A program made the translations under genes and the position numbers. A stretch of 64,000 nt of DNA, from positions 100,607 to 164,606 of the forward strand of contig JAMOPO010000003.1 in assembly GCA_027064425.1 (NCBI GenBank), in the 5' to 3' direction. The notes under the pieces were generated by a model, which ran no database searches, was not told the DNA's origin, and saw only the letters and a program-made list of their open reading frames with translations. Of this stretch, positions 58,029-64,000 are shown piece after piece (positions within the stretch are counted from its first letter, which is position 1; every line of letters begins with the position of its first letter). Source of the DNA: Methanobacteriota archaeon. GTDB lineage: Archaea > JAADCQ01 > Methanopyri > Methanopyrales > Methanopyraceae.

Positions 58029-58880
58029 GTGCCCAAGTACGAGCCTCCGATCCCGGAGCTCGAGCTGAACCCGGAGGAGGAGGTGAAGCGGGTGGCCGAG
58101 TTCATCAAGTCGGTGTTCGAGGAGGCGGACCGCGACACCGCCGTGATCGGGCTGAGCGGCGGCGTCGACTCCTCGACCGCCCTGGGCCTGACCGTGGAGG
58201 CGCTGGGAAAGGGCAACGTGGTGGCCCTGATCCTGCCGGAGCGGGACACTCCTGAGTCGGACGTGGAGGATGCGATCGAGACGGCGGAGCGGTTCGGCGT
58301 GGAGTACCACGTTCAGGACATTACCCGGGTCCTCGAGGCGTTCGGCGCCGGGTCGTACGTTCCGTGCCGGGCGTTCAACCGCCGCAGCGACGCCAACCTG
58401 AAGCCGCGGGTGAGGATGTGCGTGCTCTACTACTTCGCCAACGAGCTCGAGGGGCTGGTCGTCGGGACGAGCAACCGGACGGAGTGGCTGACGGGCTACT
58501 TCACGCTCCACGGAGACGGGGCCTGCGACCTGGCCCCTATCCGGCACCTGTACAAGACGCAGGTTTACCAGGTGGCGGATCACCTCGGGGTGCCGAAGCG
58601 TATCGTCGAGGAGAAAGAGCCGTCGGCGCGACTGTGGCCGGGCCAGACCGACGTCGGTGAGCTGGGCATCGACTACTCGAAGCTGGACGCCATCCTCTAC
58701 GCGCTCGTGGAAGAGTCGCTGTCCCCGGAGCGGACGGTGGAGTGGCTGAGGGAGCGCGACGTGGAGGTTAATAAGGAGGAGGTCGAGGAGGTGCGCAAGC
58801 TGGTGATCAGCTCATCCTACAAGCGCCGGCTACCGCCGGGGCTCGACGTGCCGGAGCCGGAGGACCCAGCCCTATCCTAG
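58029..58880 (+). CDS. nadE: NAD+ synthetase
   Basis: This enzyme makes NAD from deamido-NAD and ammonia. The 283 residues contain the PP-loop IGLSGGVDSST, RVRMCVLYYFAN, VVGTSNRTEWLTGYFTLHGDGACDLAPI and EEKEPSARLWPGQTDVGELG, all NadE signatures. It is the ammonia-using short form with no glutaminase domain. GTG 58029 is chosen over the upstream in-frame start at 57978, which lies in the DUF1002 gene. Confidence 0.94.
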   Translation: MPKYEPPIPELELNPEEEVKRVAEFIKSVFEEADRDTAVIGLSGGVDSSTALGLTVEALGKGNVVALILPERDTPESDVEDAIETAERFGVEYHVQDITRVLEAFGAGSYVPCRAFNRRSDANLKPRVRMCVLYYFANELEGLVVGTSNRTEWLTGYFTLHGDGACDLAPIRHLYKTQVYQVADHLGVPKRIVEEKEPSARLWPGQTDVGELGIDYSKLDAILYALVEESLSPERTVEWLRERDVEVNKEEVEEVRKLVISSSYKRRLPPGLDVPEPEDPALS

Positions 58881-58910
58881 GGGACGCGGCGCGGCTTGGG
58901 TGGCGTGGCG

Positions 58911-59276
58911 GTGACGTTGGAGTTCGGCTGCGAGTTCGGGGCGAAGCTGTGGGTGGCGCAGCAGTACGCGTGCATGGCCGTGACCCTGGTGATCATCACC
59001 TTTCTGATCGGTCACGCCCGAATGTCCCTCCGGAACGGGGACCCGGACTGCGCTCTCGTATGCTTCGGGACGATGATGATGCTCGCCTCCACCGGCGTGC
59101 TCGGCCCGCTCACCACCCTAGTGCACCTGTACAGGCTGTTTCCGCACGTAAAGCTCGGGCTGTTCAAATGGTCGTTCATAGGCCTGCTCACCGCCGGCGT
59201 CGCCACCTTCACGCTCGGGATGCTCAACATCCTCTCTCGCCGTCCACCCCGCCCGTTCCGGGGCGAGGCACGTTGA
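58911..59276 (+). CDS. small membrane protein of unknown function
   Basis: This protein of about 121 residues starts at GTG 58911 (TTG 58896 is also possible). It has three hydrophobic helices: around YACMAVTLVIITFLIG, ALVCFGTMMMLASTGVLGPL and FIGLLTAGVATFTLGMLNIL, and ends with a basic tail RRPPRPFRG. No family is recognised. The TGA overlaps the TTG of the next gene (TTGA), so the two are co-translated. Confidence 0.6.
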   Translation: MTLEFGCEFGAKLWVAQQYACMAVTLVIITFLIGHARMSLRNGDPDCALVCFGTMMMLASTGVLGPLTTLVHLYRLFPHVKLGLFKWSFIGLLTAGVATFTLGMLNILSRRPPRPFRGEAR

Positions 59277-59989
59277 TCGGGACCCTGCTCGCGTCACACT
59301 GCTGTCCGCTCGCCGTCACGTGGGACATCGTCGCGGAGCTGATCGACCTTCTCCCTCCCACCATCAAGCTGGCGTGCTCAGGTCGAGAGCTGCGCGAGCT
59401 CTGCCTGGAGTCAGGCCGGGAGGTTGAGTGCGACCTCAAGGAACCGCGAGGGGACACGGTCCTGCTGATCGAGGAGGAGAACGTCGGCGGCGGTCTCAGG
59501 AGGGCGCTCTCCCGGGTGCGCACCGTGGTGGTCGTGACCGAGGATCCGTACGAGGCCTCGGCCGAGTACGGGGTGGTCGGCGTCGACGCGTCCCGGGTGT
59601 ACGTGCCCGTCGAGCGCCGGGGCGACCTGCTGGTCGTGCGATTCTCGTACTCCGGCTTCCTGTACAACATAGGGTTGAGGGACTCGGGTAAGTTCCCCGT
59701 CCCGCCGGACTACGACGCGCTTTACAACTCGCTCGCCGCCGAGATACCCCGCGTACGCACCATAGCCGAGCTGTCCAGGGTCTCGGGCTTCCACGAGGTG
59801 CCGGTCCGCCTCGCTCTCATTCACGGCTGGCTGAGGTGGGGAAGGAGCCACGTGCTTAGGCTGGAAGACTGGTTCCCGCCCGGAACGTCACCGATGGAGG
59901 ATCGGGCCTCACCCCGGGATCTCCTGGAGGGGCGCACGACGCTCCTCGTGACCGTTCCCGCCAGGTACCCCATAATCCCCTGGCCCTAG
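59273..59989 (+). CDS. protein of unknown function
   Basis: This soluble protein of 238 residues starts from the TTG at 59273. The first 110 residues look Rossmann-like (VTWDIVAELIDLLPPTIKLA, then RTVVVVTEDPYEASAEYGVVG). The second half includes YNIGLRDSGKFPVPPDYDALYNSL and a segment PRVRTIAELSRVSGFHEVPVRLALIHGWL that could be a helix-turn-helix. No family is recognised. A longer frame starting at 58949 is a shadow of the preceding membrane protein gene. It is followed after 4 bases by the TraB-like gene. Confidence 0.6.
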   Translation: MIGTLLASHCCPLAVTWDIVAELIDLLPPTIKLACSGRELRELCLESGREVECDLKEPRGDTVLLIEEENVGGGLRRALSRVRTVVVVTEDPYEASAEYGVVGVDASRVYVPVERRGDLLVVRFSYSGFLYNIGLRDSGKFPVPPDYDALYNSLAAEIPRVRTIAELSRVSGFHEVPVRLALIHGWLRWGRSHVLRLEDWFPPGTSPMEDRASPRDLLEGRTTLLVTVPARYPIIPWP

Positions 59990-59993
59990 CGGG

Positions 59994-61046
59994 GTGCCGT
60001 CCTTGGTCCTGCGCTCCAAGCACCTACCGTCGCTGCTGATAGAGGGGAAGGTTTCCGAGGACGTTGAGGAGGTGGTGGACGACCGCGGGAACCTCGACCT
60101 GGACAGGCTGGTGGACGAGTGCGTCGAGAGGCTGAATCCCGCCCCCGAGCTCAGGGATAAGGTGCGCGAGGCGGCGCTCGAGGCGTCGGAGCGCATCGGG
60201 TTCCCGATGGGTGAATCGGCCGAGTTCGATCTATGCCCGTGGCTGGCCCCGCGGGTGTTCTGGGACCGGCTGGAGGAGCTGTACGAGGGACGGCTGGAGT
60301 CGGAGCCCGCCTCGGACGCCGAGGTGGTCTTCATCTCGGTTCACCACCACAAGCGCGGGGTCTCGGACTACGTCTACAGGACTCTAGAGCGGTTCGAGCC
60401 GGAGGTGGTCTGCCTGGAGACCAGCCCCGCCGGCCTGGAGACGGCCCTTCACTACACCCTGTCCCCGCTCCCCCACGCGGGAATCGAGGTGATGGCGCGG
60501 ATCCCGACGAAGATGCTCCTCGGAGTCTACAGGGACGTGTACGGGGCGCTGGTGTACTGCGTGAGGACCGGGGCCGTGCCCGCGCCCGTGGACGTACCGG
60601 CATCGCTGCGCGCGGAGAAGATGCGAGACGATCCGGCCTCTCTCGAGGACCCCAGCGTCTTCGGGTTCGGGCGCGATGTGGATCAGGTGCTGGGACCGAC
60701 CGGGGAGCTGTTCTTCCTCGAGTATGAGCGCGTGGAACCCGCGCTGCGAGAGCTGGGGGAGAGGGTGCGAGAGAGCGTCCCGCTGCTGGCCTCGGAGGGT
60801 TTCGTTAAGTTCCATCTCTCGTACCGGGAGGACTACATGCTGAGCCGGATCGCGCAGCTCGCGAGCGAGTTCGACCGCGTAGCCGTCGTGGTAGGAGCCG
60901 TACACACGGCGGCGATGGAAGCGAAGTGGCGGAGGGAAGACTTCAGTTACCATGAGCTCGAGCCCGAGGAGTACAAAGGTGTGGAGTGGACGCTGTCCCC
61001 GGACTACAAACGGCACAAGTTGGTTGCAGAGGGTGAGTACCGGTGA
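59994..61046 (+). CDS. TraB/PrgY-like domain protein (tentative)
   Basis: This 350-residue soluble protein has an N-terminal ATP-cone-like segment (LVLRSKHLPSLLIEGKVSED, about 4-85), as found in ribonucleotide reductases and their regulators. A domain with FISVHHHKRGVSDYVYRTLE, VVCLETSPAGLETAL and, near the end, REDYMLSRIAQLASEFDRVAVVVGAVHTAAMEAKW follows. The last pattern (R..YM...I......VVVGA.H) is that of TraB/PrgY/GumN proteins, possible metal-dependent peptidases. Both domain calls are tentative. It starts at a GTG and ends overlapping dapB by 4 bases. Confidence 0.5.
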   Translation: MPSLVLRSKHLPSLLIEGKVSEDVEEVVDDRGNLDLDRLVDECVERLNPAPELRDKVREAALEASERIGFPMGESAEFDLCPWLAPRVFWDRLEELYEGRLESEPASDAEVVFISVHHHKRGVSDYVYRTLERFEPEVVCLETSPAGLETALHYTLSPLPHAGIEVMARIPTKMLLGVYRDVYGALVYCVRTGAVPAPVDVPASLRAEKMRDDPASLEDPSVFGFGRDVDQVLGPTGELFFLEYERVEPALRELGERVRESVPLLASEGFVKFHLSYREDYMLSRIAQLASEFDRVAVVVGAVHTAAMEAKWRREDFSYHELEPEEYKGVEWTLSPDYKRHKLVAEGEYR

Positions 61047-61864
61047 TCGGAGTTATTGTCATCGGCGCGACGGGGCGGATGGGCAGAAGGGTCTGTCGAA
61101 TGGTGCTGGAGGATGACGAGATGGAGCTTGTGGGGGCCGTAGCCTCCCCGAGCTCGCCCCACCTGGGCCGCGATATAGGCCTTATCATCGGCCAGGAGAA
61201 GGCGGGGGTGGAGGTCGCTCCCCCGTCCGCGATCCCCAACCTGGCGGAGGAGGCGGATGTTGCCATCGACTTCACGGTCCGGGAGGCGGCGCTGGAGAAC
61301 ATCCCGGTGGCGGCAAAGGCCGGCCTGGACCTGGTCGTGGGCACGACGGGATTCAGCGAGGAGGAGTTGGATCGGCTCAAGCGGACCATCCTCGAGGCGG
61401 AGGTCTCGGCGGTAATCTCCCCGAACATGTCGCTGGGCGTCAATCTGCTCTTCGAGCTCACGCGGCAGTTGGCCCGCGTGCTCGGAGAGAATGGGTTCGA
61501 CTTTGAGATCGTGGAGGTTCACCACCGAAACAAGGTGGACGCGCCCAGCGGGACCGCGCTGAAGCTCGCGTCGATTATCGAGGAGGAGCTGGGTCGAGGG
61601 AAGAGAGTGTTCGGCCGGGAGGGTGAGACCGGGCCGCGCGAGGACGACGAGATCGGCGTCTTCGCGGTCCGAGGCGGCGAGGTCGTGGGGGACCACACGG
61701 TGATGGCGTTGGGGGAGTACGAGCGGATCGAGATCAAGCACCAGGCACTGTCCAGGGACGCGTTCGCGAAGGGAGCGCTGGTGGCGGCGAAGTTCGTGGT
61801 TGAGGCGCCGCCCGGGGTCTACGACATGCGCGACGCCCTGTTCCGCGGCTCTAAAGCCCCCTGA
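61043..61864 (+). CDS. dapB: 4-hydroxy-tetrahydrodipicolinate reductase
   Basis: This enzyme reduces the dihydrodipicolinate precursor in the diaminopimelate/lysine pathway, which supplies lysine for protein and for pseudomurein cross-links. The 273 residues include [18 protein letters not shown] (NAD(P)-binding), [26 protein letters not shown] and [19 protein letters not shown] with the catalytic His and Lys. The GTG start at 61043 overlaps the previous TGA. The end overlaps the convergent valS gene by 14 bases. Confidence 0.94.
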   Translation: MIGVIVIGATGRMGRRVCRMVLEDDEMELVGAVASPSSPHLGRDIGLIIGQEKAGVEVAPPSAIPNLAEEADVAIDFTVREAALENIPVAAKAGLDLVVGTTGFSEEELDRLKRTILEAEVSAVISPNMSLGVNLLFELTRQLARVLGENGFDFEIVEVHHRNKVDAPSGTALKLASIIEEELGRGKRVFGREGETGPREDDEIGVFAVRGGEVVGDHTVMALGEYERIEIKHQALSRDAFAKGALVAAKFVVEAPPGVYDMRDALFRGSKAP

Positions 61865-64000
61865 TCTCCAGGACCACCCCCGGCCTCACCTCCACGGCCC
61901 TGCCCTCGCCGCCCTTCACCCTCAGCTCCCACTCCACGTCCACGCACTCCTCGTCCAGCTCCACCTCCTCGCCGTCCACCTCGATGACCGCCTTGCCCTT
62001 CTCTCGGATCTCCCGGGCGACCTCCTCGCCGTGCTCCTCGATGTACTCCATGATCTTGCCCGTCAGCTCCCGGTAACGCGGGCCGATCACGTCCATCCGC
62101 GGCTCCACCTTAACCGGCACCTTCTCCAGCTCCGGCTCTCCCACCTCCACCTGAATTTCCTCGGCCCGGGTGGCACTGTACAGATCCGGTAGCGAGCGCT
62201 CGATGGCCCTCGCCAGCTCCTCGTCCTCGACGTAGATCGTGAGCCCCTCGAACTCGGCGCCCATTCGCAGCCCGGCGTCCGTCTTCGCCTTCCGCACCTC
62301 CGACACGATGGCTCGGAGCACCTCGCCCTGCTCCTCCACCTCCTCGTCGATCCACGACTCGTCAGCCTTCGGCCACTCCTGACGGTGGACGCTCTCATCG
62401 AACAGCCGGTGATACAGCTCCTCGGTCACGAAGGGCATGAACGGTGCCAGCAGCCGCAGCAACCCGTCCACGATCACCGTGAGCACGGCCTGGGCGGCCC
62501 GCTTCGACCCCTCGCCCAGCTCCTCCGGCCGGTACAGCCGCAGCTTGGCCATCTCCAGGTAGTCGTCCGCCAGCTCCTCCCACGCGAACTCCTCGATCGC
62601 CTTGATCGCGTCGTTGAACCGGTAGTTCTCCTCCAGACACTCGGTCACCTTCTTCACGAGCCGGTGGTACCGGGACAGAATCCACCGGTCCGCGGTCGTC
62701 AGCTCGTCCTCGACGTCCTCCGGGGAGAGCGACGTGTCGACGTAGTCCTTGACCAGCCGACAGATGTTCCACACCTTCTTCGCGAACCGGTAGCCGCGGC
62801 GGATCGTCTTGGTCATGTACTGCACGTCCGAACCCGGGGCGCCCGAGGACACGGCCCAGTACCGCAGAGCGTCCGCGCCGTACTCCTCGATCACCTCGGT
62901 CGGCTCCACCACGTTACCCCGCGACTTGCTCATCTTGTGACCGTCCTCGCCGAACACCATCCCGTTGATCAGGATCTCCCGGAACGGCTCGCTGTCCGCG
63001 TGGATCAGCGCGCGGACGGTCGTGTAGTAGAGCCACGTCCGAATGATGTCGTGACCCTGCGGGCGTAGATCTACGGGCAGCTCGGGCTCCTTGTCGGGCC
63101 ACCCCTGAACCACCAGCGGGGTGATGGAGCTGTCCATCCAGGTGTCCATCACGTCCGTCTCGGGCTCGAACTCCGTGCACCCGCACTCCGGGCACTCGTC
63201 CACGGGCGGATCGTCCTTGGTCGGATCGACCGGCAGCTGGTCCTTGTCCGCCGGGATCACCTTGCCGCACTCCTTGCAGTACCAGACCGGGATCGGCGTC
63301 GCGAAGACTCGCTGGCGGGAGATGCACCAGTCCCAGTCCATCGAGTCCGCCCAGTCCTCGAGCCGCTTGCGCATGTGCTCCGGGATCCACACCATCTTCC
63401 TCGCGGCCTTCTTCACCTCCTCCGCCAGGTCTCGGACGCGCACGAACCACTGCTCCTTGACCAGGATCTCGATCGGGGTCTTGCACCGCCAGCACACGCC
63501 CACGTTCTGCTTGATCTTCTCCCGGTCCTTCAGGTAGCCCTCCTCCTCCAGGGCCTTGACCACCGCCTCCCGCGCCTCCTCGACCTTCATCCCCGCGAAC
63601 TCACCGGCCACCTCCGTCATCCGGCCGCGCTCGTCGATGGCCTTCACGATCGGAAGGTCGTGCCGCTTGACCCAGGTCACGTCCTGCTTGTCACCGAACG
63701 TACAGATCATCACGATGCCCGTACCGAAGTCCGGGTCCACCTCCTCGTCGGCGATGACAGGTACCTCCCAGGGCACGTCCCGCTCGCCGAAGCGCTCGTG
63801 CAGCGGCACGACCAGCTTCTCGCCGATGAGGTCCTGGTACCGCTCGTCGTCCGGGTGCACGGCCACGGCCACACAGGCGGGGAGCAGCTCCGGCCGCGTC
63901 GTCGCGATCGTGACGGACCCGTCCCCGTCCGCGAGCGGGAACTCAATGTAGTTGAGGTAGGTCTCGCGGGTGACGTACTCCACCTCGGCGAAGGCGATGG
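61851..64000 (-). CDS. valS: valyl-tRNA synthetase (partial, N-terminus beyond window)
   Basis: This class I synthetase charges tRNA-Val. About 716 residues are visible, running off the right edge. The editing domain shows [20 protein letters not shown] and [13 protein letters not shown]. Two zinc-knuckle segments occur ([19 protein letters not shown] with CPECGCTEF). [13 protein letters not shown] and [16 protein letters not shown] mark the core, and [16 protein letters not shown] carries the KMSKS loop. A C-terminal helical anticodon domain and tail follow. The HIGH motif should lie beyond position 64000, since about 150 N-terminal residues are missing. Confidence 0.95.
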   Translation of the reverse strand, partial: IAFAEVEYVTRETYLNYIEFPLADGDGSVTIATTRPELLPACVAVAVHPDDERYQDLIGEKLVVPLHERFGERDVPWEVPVIADEEVDPDFGTGIVMICTFGDKQDVTWVKRHDLPIVKAIDERGRMTEVAGEFAGMKVEEAREAVVKALEEEGYLKDREKIKQNVGVCWRCKTPIEILVKEQWFVRVRDLAEEVKKAARKMVWIPEHMRKRLEDWADSMDWDWCISRQRVFATPIPVWYCKECGKVIPADKDQLPVDPTKDDPPVDECPECGCTEFEPETDVMDTWMDSSITPLVVQGWPDKEPELPVDLRPQGHDIIRTWLYYTTVRALIHADSEPFREILINGMVFGEDGHKMSKSRGNVVEPTEVIEEYGADALRYWAVSSGAPGSDVQYMTKTIRRGYRFAKKVWNICRLVKDYVDTSLSPEDVEDELTTADRWILSRYHRLVKKVTECLEENYRFNDAIKAIEEFAWEELADDYLEMAKLRLYRPEELGEGSKRAAQAVLTVIVDGLLRLLAPFMPFVTEELYHRLFDESVHRQEWPKADESWIDEEVEEQGEVLRAIVSEVRKAKTDAGLRMGAEFEGLTIYVEDEELARAIERSLPDLYSATRAEEIQVEVGEPELEKVPVKVEPRMDVIGPRYRELTGKIMEYIEEHGEEVAREIREKGKAVIEVDGEEVELDEECVDVEWELRVKGGEGRAVEVRPGVVLEIRGL

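Noticed and set aside
1..64000. CRISPR arrays, insertion sequences, prophage or integrated elements
   Set aside because: No regularly spaced short repeats, transposase or integrase motifs were seen. The only tandem repeat is the coding repeat inside atpK.

Overview
The window is a GC-rich archaeal chromosome segment that I attribute to Methanopyrus kandleri or a very close relative. The evidence is a 7S (SRP) RNA of archaeal type, archaeal promoters, an archaeal A-type ATP synthase, thermosome, PCNA, TiaS, RIO2 and class I LysRS. More specifically, the ATP synthase proteolipid is one protein of 13 fused hairpins, and the only tRNA gene has C at position 8; both are known traits of Methanopyrus. 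A NifH-family protein without nif genes (CfbC type, coenzyme F430), cobyric acid synthase, a polyferredoxin and DUF473/DUF2070/TIGR00304 proteins fit a methanogen.

Layout. 1-8.5 kb: SRP RNA (minus, cut by the window edge), a GGCT-like protein, a plus-strand run of membrane and glycolipid-type genes (DUF2070, glycosyltransferase, dolichol-kinase-like), then minus-strand radical SAM and site-2 protease genes. 8.5-18.7 kb: RNA-binding and HTH proteins, lysS, three radical SAM proteins, a lone rpsS, mevalonate kinase and an acidic unknown. 18.7-31 kb: tRNA-Arg(UCG), a Mur-type ligase, PAC2 and DUF473 proteins, an exported transglutaminase-like protein, DNA ligase, RIO2 kinase, polyferredoxin, FAH-family enzyme, tiaS, a COG1395 regulator and the thermosome. 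31-36 kb: secF-secD and trkH-trkA. 35.7-45 kb: ATP synthase operon H-I-K-E-C-F-A, without B and D. 45-54 kb: trmY, TIM-barrel isomerase, ACD-beta, aminotransferase with a divergent HTH-ACT regulator, Trm10-like methyltransferase, radical SAM, Nudix, OB-like protein, PCNA, signal peptidase. 54-64 kb: cobyric acid synthase, TrmI-like, CfbC, DUF1002, nadE, unknowns, dapB and the 3' part of valS (minus, cut by the right edge).

The genome is extremely compact. Same-strand genes often overlap as ATGA, GTGA or TTGA. Several convergent pairs overlap at their 3' ends by 13-14 bases, and divergent starts can be about 20 bases apart. TTG and GTG starts are common, and at least two genes appear to need a CTG start. 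Long open frames on the wrong strand are common because of base composition and were ignored.

The most interesting items are: (1) a dispersed palindrome CGTTAYG-N5-CRTAACG at four intergenic sites, two flanking trmY, one of which folds over its start codon; (2) a three-hairpin periodicity inside the 13-hairpin AtpK, suggesting growth by duplication of triple-hairpin blocks; (3) likely CTG initiation; (4) C8 in tRNA-Arg; (5) ATP synthase and S19 genes found outside their usual clusters. I see no CRISPR array, insertion sequence, prophage or obvious horizontally acquired island.
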